A stretch of 64,000 bases of DNA from Pseudolabrys sp. (GCA_029980465.1 JARYIJ010000002.1:280331-344330); one strand, 5' to 3'; counted from the stretch's first letter, positions 1 to 9,110 are shown. The notes: a model not told the origin generated them from the sequence alone. Numbers and translations are program-made.

Positions 1-69
1 TAGCAAGCGGATCATAGCCTTCCGGCTTCGGCGGCGGCTTTAAGATTGTGAGCCGATTAGCGCCCCCCG
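1..69. other. Window edge downstream of histidine kinase
   Basis: This short stretch follows the minus-strand histidine kinase stop. On the minus strand an ATG at position 15 preceded by GGAAGG would begin Met-Ile-Arg-Leu-Leu before the window ends. That is how many response regulators begin, and a regulator is expected beside an orphan-looking kinase. Five codons cannot establish a gene and the Shine-Dalgarno spacing is short, so this is only a pointer. Confidence 0.2.
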
Positions 70-1728
70 CTACGCTAGAGAGCGAACGTCATCGCCGGCC
101 ACGCCGACCTTGACCTCATCTCGTGGCGTATCATTCGCCACCGGCATCTCCATTTCAAAAACACAGCCAGCAGCATCCGCCTTCGCGATGCGCAAAATAC
201 CCGCATGTCCCTCGATGATGGCTTGGCAGATCGCTAATCCCAAACCCATACCGCCTGACTTCGTCGTGAAGAACGGAACGAAGGCGCGTTCTACGTCCGC
301 CGCTGTCATTCCCCTCCCGGTGTCCTCTACTGACAGTATCACGGCCGATCTTCCATCGTATCGCGTAGCCAAACGAAGACGCCTTGCTCCATGTGTCGCA
401 TTCATTGCTTCGATCGCGTTTCTGATCAGATTCAGAATCACCTGCTGGAGCTGCACTCGATCGGCGTAGATTGCCGGTAGATGGTCCTTGAACTCAGTTT
501 CGATGAATATACCGTTGGCTTGCAAACCTGGCCGCATGAGATCGATTGCTTCCCGGGCGACATCGTCAAATTGAATCGCCGTTCTGTGCTCTTTCCGCTT
601 TTTGAATAGCTCGCGTACTCCAGAAATGAATTCGTCCGCGCGATAGGCGCCACTAAGCATCGCCGTAATACACTTGCGCACTCTTTCGAGGTCCACGGGG
701 GACTTTTGCGACCAAAGCAATGCCGCCTCGCCAGAAGCAGATATGGCCATCAACGGCTGCTTCAGCTCGTGAGCCATGGCCGAGGTGGCTGCGTCAAGGC
801 TCATCAGTCGATTGGCGCGCTCGCGGCGTAGCAACACGACCGAGTCGACAAGTCGCGCGTAGAGGAACGTCGTTTCTGTCAGCAACACCGTCAGAACCGT
901 ACAACTTGCGACCAGTGCATACCCTCTAGCCATGTACCAGCCGACGGAGAAGCGAACCGTCGTGAGCATGGCAGCAACGATGAAGTTAGGCATCCAGGCG
1001 ATCAAAGTTACGATCAGCCATAGATCAAGGATTGACCGCCACCGGGAAAATAGAATTGCAAGAGCCGTGATGCCGATCAGTAGCATCAAGATATTTACAA
1101 ACTTGGCAGCCGGCGTTTGCACCGTGATGCCGCCGGTGTAGAGCGTTGGTAAATACTCAACGCCAGTCGTTACCAACAGACTTAGCACGATGATCGCAGC
1201 GACCACGCATGCGACAGCCATTCCGATGTTCAACCCGGCCGATGAGTCTCTCTTATCTTTCCAAAGCGCGTAGACGATGATTGCTGACGGAAATGTGGTC
1301 TGCCAGAGCACAAAAAACCAGGCAGCGTGATCCGCGTTGCCAAAAAGACCGGTCGGCGCATATGCACCGGGAAATGCGAGCGTTTGCAGAAATGCGAACA
1401 CTCCGCTGCAAACATATCCGCTCGCAAGCACCAGGATCGCACGATGCGACTGGATTGAATATTGAACAAACAAGAGTGTCGCTGTTATCAAATCGGCGAC
1501 ACATATCACCGTCTGAAGGACTGGCAGGAATACGTCGATCTGTGGTCCCTGGACCGACCCAAAGGACATCAAGAAAGCGGCACCGATCGCTAACAGGCCA
1601 ATTGCTGCAGCAACGACCCTGCGCTGACCCGTGTCTGGCGGTGTACTCGCAACGATAAATGGGAAATCCGCGCGCGGTTCGTGCGTTGCTTCCCGTTGCT
1701 GCGATAGGTCGAAACTTGGGGCTGGCAA
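70..1728 (-). CDS. MASE4-type membrane sensor histidine kinase
   Basis: Predicted two-component sensor kinase of 552 residues that autophosphorylates on His and passes phosphate to a response regulator. Residues about 36-290 form a membrane sensor of roughly seven to eight hydrophobic segments resembling the MASE4 family. The HisKA H-box (AMAHELKQPL, His320) follows, then an HATPase with N-box NLIRNAIEAM (about 436), G1 DTGRGM (about 470) and G2 GGMGLGLAI (about 492). The KQPL H-box and the catalytic domain resemble FixL/DctB-like kinases. No receiver or PAS domain is present. The start is TTG at 1728, preceded by GAGGGA six bases upstream. DNA here looks AT-richer than the rest of the window, which suggests acquisition. 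The ligand is unknown. Confidence 0.88.
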   Translation of the reverse strand: MPAPSFDLSQQREATHEPRADFPFIVASTPPDTGQRRVVAAAIGLLAIGAAFLMSFGSVQGPQIDVFLPVLQTVICVADLITATLLFVQYSIQSHRAILVLASGYVCSGVFAFLQTLAFPGAYAPTGLFGNADHAAWFFVLWQTTFPSAIIVYALWKDKRDSSAGLNIGMAVACVVAAIIVLSLLVTTGVEYLPTLYTGGITVQTPAAKFVNILMLLIGITALAILFSRWRSILDLWLIVTLIAWMPNFIVAAMLTTVRFSVGWYMARGYALVASCTVLTVLLTETTFLYARLVDSVVLLRRERANRLMSLDAATSAMAHELKQPLMAISASGEAALLWSQKSPVDLERVRKCITAMLSGAYRADEFISGVRELFKKRKEHRTAIQFDDVAREAIDLMRPGLQANGIFIETEFKDHLPAIYADRVQLQQVILNLIRNAIEAMNATHGARRLRLATRYDGRSAVILSVEDTGRGMTAADVERAFVPFFTTKSGGMGLGLAICQAIIEGHAGILRIAKADAAGCVFEMEMPVANDTPRDEVKVGVAGDDVRSLA

Positions 1729-2039
1729 ATGATTCCCTCAAGTGCAGGATAGCGGAACTCTGGAAATCCATTAAGCCGAAGAGGCGAAGGGCGCGGACAG
1801 AAGTAACCGGGCTGATGACCTCGCTGCGGCCCATGACGGGGTAGCCGTAATGACGCCCGCGATTTCAAAAAGTACGATTTTAGGGACTTTACGTTCGAGC
1901 TCTCGAGGGAGGCGTACCTCTTTAAGGCGATGCATCGTTTCGCTCGATAACCTTAACTTCGGCCGGCGTGCTCTCGTGACGGTGAATTCGATACTCTCGC
2001 TTCGCGCCACCCGCAAAGGCGCGAGCTAAGAGGTGCCTC
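1729..2039. other. Divergent intergenic region
   Basis: About 310 bases separate the histidine kinase from the divergent secreted-protein gene. I see no convincing gene. A hairpin with a perfect 7-bp stem (TCGCGCC at 2002-2008, GGCGCGA at 2018-2024) sits just before the AGAGG ribosome-binding site of the gene at 2040 and would lie in its leader. No promoter hexamers stand out. Confidence 0.5.
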
Positions 2040-2462
2040 ATGTCTCGATCCACAATTTTGGCTTCGGTGATCGCCGTATCTGCCACGGTGCTGTTCACCG
2101 GTGCCGCTTCCGCTGGCAACTATGGCTACGGCGGATACGCGCAGCCCTCCTATGGTGGGTATGCGCAGCCCTATTACGGCGGTTATGCGCCGCCTTGCTG
2201 CAGCTATCACTCTCCTCCGCCGCCACCTTGTTGCGCCACGCAAGGTCCCGGCTATTACTCAGGCGGCTATGCACCGTACGCGGAATATCCACCCCTGCCG
2301 CCCGGCCCCTTCATCAACTGGGGAGAGGACGCCCGTTACTATTCCGGTTATAGCGACGGCTTGGAGACTATCGCCGCTCCCTGCTACGTCCAGCGGGTAC
2401 GCGTTCTCGACGGGCGCGGCGGATGGGTGTGGGGCATCAAGGGCGGTTGCGATCCGCACTGA
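2040..2462 (+). CDS. Secreted Gly/Tyr-rich, Cys-containing small protein
   Basis: A 140-residue protein of unknown function. A clear Sec signal peptide (about residues 1-25, ending AASA) predicts export to periplasm or surface. The mature part opens with tandem YGGYAQP-like repeats (about 27-50), then a proline/cysteine stretch with two adjacent Cys pairs (PPCCSY and PPCCAT), and ends in a module bounded by two Cys (CYVQRVRVLDGRGGWVW...C). Similar Cys-bounded tails occur on small secreted proteins of rhizobia, but I do not recognise a named family. AGAGG precedes the ATG. The gene stands alone between the kinase and the convergent glycosyltransferase gene. Confidence 0.75.
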   Translation: MSRSTILASVIAVSATVLFTGAASAGNYGYGGYAQPSYGGYAQPYYGGYAPPCCSYHSPPPPPCCATQGPGYYSGGYAPYAEYPPLPPGPFINWGEDARYYSGYSDGLETIAAPCYVQRVRVLDGRGGWVWGIKGGCDPH

Positions 2463-2478
2463 GCGGGATCGTGAACTG

Positions 2479-3624
2479 CTAGAAACGCGCGGGGGTCAGC
2501 CGCCCATCATTCGCCCGAACGATACCCCGCACCTCGGACGCTTGAGCATAGGCGTCAAGCACAGCGTCAATCATCGCGCCGGCGGAAAATTTCCGCCGCA
2601 CGCGAGCACAAAGGTCGCGCGCCAAAGTGGCTGCAACCTGGTCAGACTCCATCGCGTCACGCAGGGCGTCACGCAGAGGCTCCATCCGGCCGGCAGAAAT
2701 CAGTCGATCTGACTGCCGGCCAAAGATCTCAGGGATACCGCCAACACGCGCCGCGATGACGGGTTTCTCGGCGGCGGCGGCCTCGAGAACAATATAGGGC
2801 AGCGATTCGGCCCGTGACGGCACTACGACTGTCCGGCCAAGAGCAAAGGCCTGACGCGCGGGCAAAGAGCCCGGGAATACAATCTGGCGATCAAGACCCA
2901 GCGAGGTCACCCGTTCACGATAGCTGGGCAGTTGCGGGCCGTCGCCAACGAGTGCCGCGGTCGCCATAATCCCTTCACCGCGAAGCGCATCAATCGCCTC
3001 GATCAGGAGATCGACGCCTTTCAGCTCCCGCATCTCCCCGACAAACACGAAATCTGCGGGGTTCGGACCGGGCCGAACCGGCTCGAACTCTGCCAGCCGC
3101 ACGCCGTTATGCACAACGCGCACATGGCCCTTCGGCGACCCGATCTTGCGCCGATACATATCCGCGCTGTAGGCGCTTTCGAACAGGCAAAGGTCGCTGC
3201 GCCATTTGAGGACGCGTTCCATCAGGATGTGCATCCTGTTGCCGACGGCATCGTGCAGGCTGCCTCCGTGTGGCGTGTAGACCCGCAGAACCGGATGCGT
3301 GGCCGGTACGAGACGGGCAAGCGCCCCGCCCTTTGCGCCATGACCGTGAATCACCTCGGCCCCGGTCGCATAGACCCGGCGCGCGACGTGCGCGACAGCG
3401 CGGGCATCGCCCAGTCCCGGCGCACGCGGGATCGCCACGCGCGAAAACCCGAGGGTCAGGCGCGGCGTCAGCGCCGCAATCATCCGTTCGGACACCGCAT
3501 TCGTGCGGCTGCAATCGGCGATGATGCCGATATCATGGCCGCGCTCGGCCTGCCCCTCGGCCAGGTCGAAGACGTGCCGGAACAGGCCGCCGATGGGCGC
3601 GCGCAAAACGTGCAGAATTTTCAT
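2479..3624 (-). CDS. GT4-family glycosyltransferase
   Basis: Predicted retaining glycosyltransferase (381 residues, GT-B fold) moving a sugar from an activated donor onto a lipid- or glycan-linked acceptor at the inner membrane. The N-terminal domain begins MKILHVLRAPIGG and holds HGHGAKGG (93-100). The donor-binding domain has VGEMRELKG (about 195-203) and the EX7E motif ESLPYIVLE (Glu273, Glu281). The chosen ATG at 3624 overlaps the stop of the upstream acyltransferase gene as ATGA, implying translational coupling; a longer reading frame to 3807 lies inside that gene. It is the last gene of a run 7490-2479 that looks like a surface-glycan operon. Donor and acceptor are not deducible. Confidence 0.88.
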   Translation of the reverse strand: MKILHVLRAPIGGLFRHVFDLAEGQAERGHDIGIIADCSRTNAVSERMIAALTPRLTLGFSRVAIPRAPGLGDARAVAHVARRVYATGAEVIHGHGAKGGALARLVPATHPVLRVYTPHGGSLHDAVGNRMHILMERVLKWRSDLCLFESAYSADMYRRKIGSPKGHVRVVHNGVRLAEFEPVRPGPNPADFVFVGEMRELKGVDLLIEAIDALRGEGIMATAALVGDGPQLPSYRERVTSLGLDRQIVFPGSLPARQAFALGRTVVVPSRAESLPYIVLEAAAAEKPVIAARVGGIPEIFGRQSDRLISAGRMEPLRDALRDAMESDQVAATLARDLCARVRRKFSAGAMIDAVLDAYAQASEVRGIVRANDGRLTPARF

Positions 3625-4874
3625 GGCACAGCGCTCTCGCTTCGACGCGCAAAGCGCGAACGCAGTGCCGTGTAGAATGCCCACAGCATCTTGTTCTGCT
3701 TGATCGTGCGCTTGACGCGCCGCATCGCCCGCAATCCTGCCGCAACCAGCGCCCCTTGCAATGTGGTAGTCGAGACATGATCGTAAAGTGGCTGCACGCC
3801 ATCGCACCAGTCGCGCTTATAGCGTTCGTCGCCGATGGTGAAGTCGAAGGCGGTCATGCGACGCGCGATCGCATAACGCATGAGCTCGTGCAGATGAATG
3901 GCGCCGGGACCGAACTTGGCCAAAGGACCGCCGGTATAGCTGGAGAGCACGTAATAGTAGCGGCTGCGAAAGATCAGACCGAGATTGACGGCGACCGGCT
4001 CGTCGCCAGCATCGAGCGAGCTGACATGGGCGATACGATTGAATCGCGGATCGGTCGCGACCGCACGATAGAAATCGGCATAGCCGGGGAGCTGAAAAAT
4101 ATTGCGAATGCCCCGTGTGGAAAATGCCTGCGCTTTTTGCGCCATCAGCACATCGAGCGTGCGCACGATGTCGAATACGCTGTCAGGCGTTTTGAATGAA
4201 ACCGCGCCGCTGTCCTCCAGGCGCTTGCGCTTGCTGCGATCGCGGCTGCGCGTCGCGGACGAGCGCTTTGCGGCGTAGAACGCGTCCCAACTTCCGGCCA
4301 GCAACGTCGCCCAGGAGCCGGACGGGTTGAGCGTCGTCGAGAGATAGGCCACCAGGGGATTCTCTTGCATCCCAATCGCGGATGGCATCTTCTCGAGCCG
4401 CACGATGTCGAAATGCGAAAACGGGTTCGACTGAATTTGGGCCAGGATCTTGCGCCACGCGGCTACGAAACCTTGCCGCCCGGCCATCTTGACGAAGCCC
4501 GGCGCCAGAAGCGGCGCGTTGTAGTCGCAGAGCTCCGATCCGAGAAACGTCAGCTCGCGCACGATGCCTGTTTGGCGAACTGTAAGCGGCACGATCAAAA
4601 CAATGGCATTATCCGCACCGCGCACCACAGCAACACACGGCGTCTCACCCCGCCGCTCGCCAACGTGAAGCTGATAGGCCGCGAGCCACTCGAAGGTCTG
4701 AAACACCGTGCAATCGGCGATGTTCTCGAATGCGACCCATTCGTCATGCAGCGCCTGCAGGTCGTGATGCAGGCTGACCGTCAGCGGCATCGCCGTCCGC
4801 GTGGTGGCGGCAGCAGGCTGCTGCCCCGCGGAGCGGTAGCTTAGCTTCGCTGCTGTGGCCGCAGTCACCTGCAC
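3621..4874 (-). CDS. CelD/BcsL-like GNAT acyltransferase
   Basis: A 417-residue protein of the GNAT Acetyltransf_6 (CelD/BcsL-like) type often found in polysaccharide loci, expected to acylate a sugar or amino group. The N-terminal half begins near TVSLHHDLQALHDEW, and the C-terminal GNAT core ends in FDFTIGDERYKRDW, the hallmark tail of this family. I chose GTG at 4874 because AAGGAG stands six bases upstream. The alternative ATG at 4790 lacks a good site. The frame is open further upstream but would enter the previous gene. It overlaps the downstream glycosyltransferase by four bases. A second, divergent paralogue lies at 6168-7490. Substrate unknown. Confidence 0.8.
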   Translation of the reverse strand: MQVTAATAAKLSYRSAGQQPAAATTRTAMPLTVSLHHDLQALHDEWVAFENIADCTVFQTFEWLAAYQLHVGERRGETPCVAVVRGADNAIVLIVPLTVRQTGIVRELTFLGSELCDYNAPLLAPGFVKMAGRQGFVAAWRKILAQIQSNPFSHFDIVRLEKMPSAIGMQENPLVAYLSTTLNPSGSWATLLAGSWDAFYAAKRSSATRSRDRSKRKRLEDSGAVSFKTPDSVFDIVRTLDVLMAQKAQAFSTRGIRNIFQLPGYADFYRAVATDPRFNRIAHVSSLDAGDEPVAVNLGLIFRSRYYYVLSSYTGGPLAKFGPGAIHLHELMRYAIARRMTAFDFTIGDERYKRDWCDGVQPLYDHVSTTTLQGALVAAGLRAMRRVKRTIKQNKMLWAFYTALRSRFARRSESAVP

Positions 4875-4926
4875 TCTGCTCTCCTTCAAAATCAAGGCGC
4901 CCTGCAATGGCGAGCCATCCAGCTCG

Positions 4927-6189
4927 TCATACGCGCTGTTCCGGGAGCACCGGCACAGTAGGTGGAGCGACTTGACGCTCGCCCTTAAAGGATCTGGCAC
5001 GCCGGGCGAGCCCGACGACGACGTGAAGAACGAAACGCACCAAACGCCGCATGCGCCACGGCAAGGACGCGTCGATCGAATAGCTCCGGAGCGCAAAGGC
5101 CTTGTCGAACGAGAACCGGTCGCAAGCCACCTTTACCGGGTCCGAATAGAATTCGGAGATTTTTCCGACACCCATGCCCGGTGTCGCCAGCCATTGCGGG
5201 ATGTAGACGTTGCACAGGCGTTCCGCATCGGTGATGGCCTTGCGCGCGCCGTTACCTGCGGCCGGACAGGTCGTCGCATAGGCATCGCCAATCAGAACGA
5301 GGCCCGGTTGGACATGGCCAGTGCTGACGAAAATATCGACCGGGCGAATCTGCACCCGCGGCTCGATCGCGTAAGGTCCGATCATGGACTCGAGTTCAGG
5401 CATCAAGGCGCGCAACATTTTCTCGGGTGCTGCCCGGAAATCACGCAACCAGACATCATCCATATTGCGGTAGACGAAAAGGTTGACGCGATGGACATCA
5501 CCGATCGGAAACATAGTCAGCAGCGCTGCGCGATCGACCGGCGACTTCGCGTAATACGTGATCGCCGGACAGGCGAATTGACCGCCATTCGTCGGCATCA
5601 GGTTGAAGCCGATCGAGATCGAATGACATGGACTCAAGACCTGGCGCCCCAGGCCGACCTGATCGCGGAGCGCAACACTGAGGCCATTCGAGAGGACGGC
5701 GAGACGCGCGGAAATCGTCGTTCCATTCGCCAGCGTCACAGTCTGCCGGTCTTCACTCGTTGAAAGACTGGTTGCTTTGGCATGGCAGATACGAACTGAC
5801 GGCGGAATCAATGAACGCACTCGATTGACCAGCGGCGCATAGAACGTGCCATGCTGGTCACCGCGGCGCTTGTCGACGATCATGCCGCGGCGCGCGACCC
5901 AGGCTTCGATGTCCGGCGTTGTCGCCGCCAAAATCTCGTCGGCCAGTCCGGTCTTCTGCAAACGCCTGACTTGGTCACCGTCGAGCTTTTCACACCGAAA
6001 TTCGTCGGGGTGTTCCTTGTGCGGTTCGACCACGATGCAGTCGATTCCGGCGCGGCCCAGCATCGCGCCAGTCAGCGAGCCAGCGAGCCCGCCACCAATG
6101 ATGACGACGTCACTCGTCATCGCTTCCGCGGGCGCGGCTGCCAATGACGTCTGCGCATTGACCGGGGTCAAGATTTGCGTGTCGTCCAT
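4927..6189 (-). CDS. FAD-dependent oxidoreductase (monooxygenase/reductase-like)
   Basis: A 420-residue flavoprotein of the FAD-dependent hydroxylase / geranylgeranyl-reductase superfamily. A Rossmann FAD motif GGGLAG lies at residues 32-37, preceded by about 24 residues that may be a tail (Met24 is an alternative start). The second FAD motif, GLVLIGDAY, is at about residue 300. No transmembrane segment is clear, though the C-terminus (LVRFVLHVVVGLA) is hydrophobic and basic and may touch the membrane. It lies between two acyltransferase genes and its start overlaps the upstream one by 22 bases, so it belongs to the same operon and may oxidise or reduce a lipid or sugar intermediate. The exact reaction is unknown. 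Confidence 0.75.
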   Translation of the reverse strand: MDDTQILTPVNAQTSLAAAPAEAMTSDVVIIGGGLAGSLTGAMLGRAGIDCIVVEPHKEHPDEFRCEKLDGDQVRRLQKTGLADEILAATTPDIEAWVARRGMIVDKRRGDQHGTFYAPLVNRVRSLIPPSVRICHAKATSLSTSEDRQTVTLANGTTISARLAVLSNGLSVALRDQVGLGRQVLSPCHSISIGFNLMPTNGGQFACPAITYYAKSPVDRAALLTMFPIGDVHRVNLFVYRNMDDVWLRDFRAAPEKMLRALMPELESMIGPYAIEPRVQIRPVDIFVSTGHVQPGLVLIGDAYATTCPAAGNGARKAITDAERLCNVYIPQWLATPGMGVGKISEFYSDPVKVACDRFSFDKAFALRSYSIDASLPWRMRRLVRFVLHVVVGLARRARSFKGERQVAPPTVPVLPEQRV

Positions 6190-7490
6190 CGCTTGAGTCT
6201 ACGGTTATAGAGTGACTTGAGATGCCCCCGGAGCAAAAGCGCAGCCGCCTGGCATTTCGCATTCAGGGCAAAATCGAACGACGAGCCGCGACGCACATCG
6301 AGCCAAAGGTCGGCAAGCGCCTCGCGATCCTGCCACACGGCCATGAAGCCGCTGTCGTCGAACGAACAGGAGTCGACGCAGGCAATCCCCGGATCAGAGA
6401 GGAAAGCCGACGTGTAATCCTCGAGCAACAGCATACCCGGAGAGAAGTCATGCAGCATTTCGTCGTAGGCCGTCTTCCACGTATAGGCGACCGGACCACT
6501 CCGCAGCACGATCTGCATACTGACCGGTTTGCCATCGAGATACAGCGCATGAATCTGAGCATCGCGCTGTTCAGCCAACGCCTCGATCATGGTGCGCGAA
6601 AAGGCTGCATCACTCTCGGAACAGGCGAGCGCGTCGCCGGCCCGTCCCTTCCAGCCTGAGGACTCAAGCAACAGAAATTCGTCGAAAGCCGAGGTGACCT
6701 CGTCCGGAGTCTCGAAGAAACGCGGTTGCAAGTCCCCCTGTTCGGCGAGGCGCCGCCGATGCTGGCGAAGTTTCTTGCGGCTCGACGACGAAAGAGCGGC
6801 TTCGAAATAGCTCTTGCCGCTGCCGCCTGACCGCAGCAGCGGCCGTTGACGCGTTTCGAAGACTCGCAAGCTTGTGCCGCGCTCAACCGCGATCCGCTTC
6901 AGCGTTTCCATAACCGGGCCATCAAACGCGACAGCAGTCAGCGCGATGATGTTGGGCAAGTCGTCCGACGCGCTGATGGCGTCGAGCATGGCATTCAGCA
7001 CCGCATCGCCACAGAGGCGATCGACGACCGGGGTGGCCAGGTAGGCGTGCGGTGGCGCCGGCGCCCTCAATACCCTGACGGGGACTAATGCCCGAATAAT
7101 GCAGAAGCCCCAAACGCCGATTAGACGCGCGCCAGCATGAGCTCCGTCCCATGCCAAAAGCACGGCGTATTGCCGATCGGGCTCTGAGGCCATCGCAGCG
7201 TGAAGCAGAGCCGGGTTCATAAAAACGTTGGGTTCGAGTGCACGCGCGACGAGATTGCGCCATGCCGCATCGATCGTCGTCAGCCGTTCCATCGGTGCAC
7301 GTTCGATAAAAACGTTCCGAATCGCTGAAATATTTTGGAACGAAGATACGCTAGGGCCGCGCCGCTCCACGCGCGCTGCAGCGGTATCGAGCGATACCCT
7401 CGATGCGACCAAACCGTCCGCCACAGGCCGTGACCCCAAACGCCAAAAGTCCAAACGTCTGAGTGACGTAGTAGCGCCTCCGGCATTCAT
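6168..7490 (-). CDS. Second CelD-like GNAT acyltransferase
   Basis: A 440-residue member of the same Acetyltransf_6 family as the gene at 3621. A variable N-terminus of about 65 residues comes first. The conserved part follows, with KSYFEAALSSSSRKKLRQ in the middle, FLLLESSGWKGRAGDA, and a C-terminal GNAT half (VSMQIVLRSGPVAYTWKTAYD) ending near FALNAKCQAAALL. It is too divergent from its neighbour to be a recent duplicate. ATG at 7490 has GGAAG upstream; Met67 (MERLTTIDAAWRNL) is a possible internal start. It appears to be the first gene of the minus-strand glycan-type operon, divergent from the flippase. Substrate unknown. Confidence 0.78.
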   Translation of the reverse strand: MNAGGATTSLRRLDFWRLGSRPVADGLVASRVSLDTAAARVERRGPSVSSFQNISAIRNVFIERAPMERLTTIDAAWRNLVARALEPNVFMNPALLHAAMASEPDRQYAVLLAWDGAHAGARLIGVWGFCIIRALVPVRVLRAPAPPHAYLATPVVDRLCGDAVLNAMLDAISASDDLPNIIALTAVAFDGPVMETLKRIAVERGTSLRVFETRQRPLLRSGGSGKSYFEAALSSSSRKKLRQHRRRLAEQGDLQPRFFETPDEVTSAFDEFLLLESSGWKGRAGDALACSESDAAFSRTMIEALAEQRDAQIHALYLDGKPVSMQIVLRSGPVAYTWKTAYDEMLHDFSPGMLLLEDYTSAFLSDPGIACVDSCSFDDSGFMAVWQDREALADLWLDVRRGSSFDFALNAKCQAAALLLRGHLKSLYNRRLKRWTTRKS

Positions 7491-7788
7491 AATGGGTTAC
7501 TTCCGCGTTCTAAACGGGCACGAGATGAATGAAGCGTTACCGAGATCGATAAAACTTGAGCTAAAATGTCGCGTCCCGATTATCGGCTTGGAAACCATGC
7601 TCCCTAGGCTGCCGTTTAACAGTTTCGAGGAAGATGCCCCTCGTCAGGGGAGATGGCATTTTGTTCAATGTTTATGCGAGCTGTCGGGTCCGATCGTCCG
7701 CGATTGCTGCCCCGCCACGCACTCCTGGCATCGTGAAGGTCAGCCGCACGCCGGATAATGCCGACATCGAATGGGCAAGGGGCCGATA
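7491..7788. other. Divergent intergenic region of the glycan locus
   Basis: About 300 AT-richer bases separate the acyltransferase from the flippase and should hold both promoters. Reading frames crossing it lack ribosome-binding sites and recognisable domains. A small hairpin (CCCCT at 7637-7641, AGGGG at 7646-7650, four-base loop), flanked by ATGCC and GGCAT, is the only structure noticed. Confidence 0.45.
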
Positions 7789-9102
7789 ATGCGTCTGCCC
7801 CGTCTCGCGGCCCAGTCGATCGTTCTCTTTGCGGCACGCATTGCCGGTGCCGGGTGCGCTTTTGCAACCCAGGTTCTCCTGGTGCGACTACTCGGCGCTC
7901 CGACCTTTGCCGACTACGTGCTGGTGCTTGCCGGCATTAATATCGGCGCCGCCGTCATGCCCCTGGGCTTTCATTTCACAGCGAATTATTTTGCGGCGCG
8001 CTATTACGCGACCAACTCCGCCGCAGCGTTGAGTGCCTATCTGCGGCAAGCGTTTCTTCATATCGCGGTCGGCATCCTGGTTACCGCGGTCGGCGCCGTC
8101 GCACTGTGGTCCCTCGTTCCAGCGTCCATCAAACCTCTTGTTCCACCCGCCATCATCTTCGCCGTGGCGGTCGCGGTGATCTATCTGACCAGCGGCGTGC
8201 TGATCGGGCTCAAGCGCCCGATCGCGGGAATGACCGCCGACATCTTGCTTCGCCCGGTCTTCACACTGACAACGTTCGCCATCTTCTGCTTCACAGTCGC
8301 TCCTGACGACGTCCTGATGTTCGGGTTGTGGGTTCTCGCCGGATTGCTGACCCTGATCGGCGCCGGGCAACTCGTGCTCGTCGCGCGAGCACTGCGTGGC
8401 ATGAACGGAAAAGATGGCGGCGACGGCGAAACGCTACGATCGCTGCGATGGACATGGTGGCGCTATGCACTGCCATCGACCATCGTCGTGCTCGCGACGG
8501 ATTTCTTCTTCGACATCGACCTCATCGTCGTGTCGCCGTTCATGAACCAGCACGAGATCGCGATATTCGGCGTGTGCGCCCGCATCTGCTCCCTGCTCGC
8601 GTTCGGCATCGGCACGATCTACACGATCTCGCTTCCGAATATTCTCGATGCCGGAATGCGGCGCGATACTCACCGCGTAGAGCGCGAACTCGGAAACGCC
8701 AACGTTTACGCGTGTCTGATGGCGGCGGCTCTGTCTCTCGTCATGTTCTTCTCCGGGCCTCTTCTCGCGCTCATTTTCGGGAAGGATTTTGCATCCGCCG
8801 GCCTCCCGCTCGGCGTCCTGACGCTCGGACTTGCAGCCAGAGCCGCGCTCGGCCCCAGCCCTCTCGTTCTGTCGATCTACGAGAGGCCGGCAGCGAGCGT
8901 ACCGGCATCTATCGTCAGCATCGCTGCTCTAGCAATTATGAATTATCTGCTGGTCCCGCATTTCGGTCTCATCGGTGCGGCGGCGGCGACCTCGCTCGCG
9001 ATCGCAATGTGGTCGTTCGCGCTGTGGTTGACAGCACGGCATGACCTCGCACTGGACGTTTCCATCTATCCACGATTGCGACGGCTGCTGACGCGCTCTT
9101 GA
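7789..9102 (+). CDS. Wzx-like polysaccharide flippase
   Basis: A 437-residue integral membrane protein with about twelve to fourteen hydrophobic segments, of the MOP (MATE/Wzx/MurJ) superfamily. The N-terminus (SIVLFAARIAGAGCAFATQVLLVRLLG) matches the first helices of polysaccharide biosynthesis transporters that flip lipid-linked oligosaccharides across the inner membrane. The ATG at 7789 is preferred over 7771 because AAGGGG lies six bases before it. It diverges from the acyltransferase/FAD/glycosyltransferase run, so it probably exports that product. No polymerase or chain-length gene is nearby, which argues for a short oligosaccharide or glycolipid rather than a long polymer. It converges with the MerR-type gene. 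Confidence 0.85.
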   Translation: MRLPRLAAQSIVLFAARIAGAGCAFATQVLLVRLLGAPTFADYVLVLAGINIGAAVMPLGFHFTANYFAARYYATNSAAALSAYLRQAFLHIAVGILVTAVGAVALWSLVPASIKPLVPPAIIFAVAVAVIYLTSGVLIGLKRPIAGMTADILLRPVFTLTTFAIFCFTVAPDDVLMFGLWVLAGLLTLIGAGQLVLVARALRGMNGKDGGDGETLRSLRWTWWRYALPSTIVVLATDFFFDIDLIVVSPFMNQHEIAIFGVCARICSLLAFGIGTIYTISLPNILDAGMRRDTHRVERELGNANVYACLMAAALSLVMFFSGPLLALIFGKDFASAGLPLGVLTLGLAARAALGPSPLVLSIYERPAASVPASIVSIAALAIMNYLLVPHFGLIGAAAATSLAIAMWSFALWLTARHDLALDVSIYPRLRRLLTRS

Positions 9103-9110
9103 GAGCGCGC

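Noticed and set aside
2120..2200. Short tandem DNA repeats that could suggest a CRISPR-like array
   Set aside because: The repeats are in frame, code for YGGYAQP units, and have no spacers.
4855..5763. 302-residue plus-strand reading frame over the FAD oxidoreductase
   Set aside because: Antisense shadow of a conserved gene with no recognisable motif or ribosome-binding site.
7228..7758. 176-residue frame spanning the acyltransferase start and the divergent spacer
   Set aside because: It overlaps the real gene antisense and has no domain.
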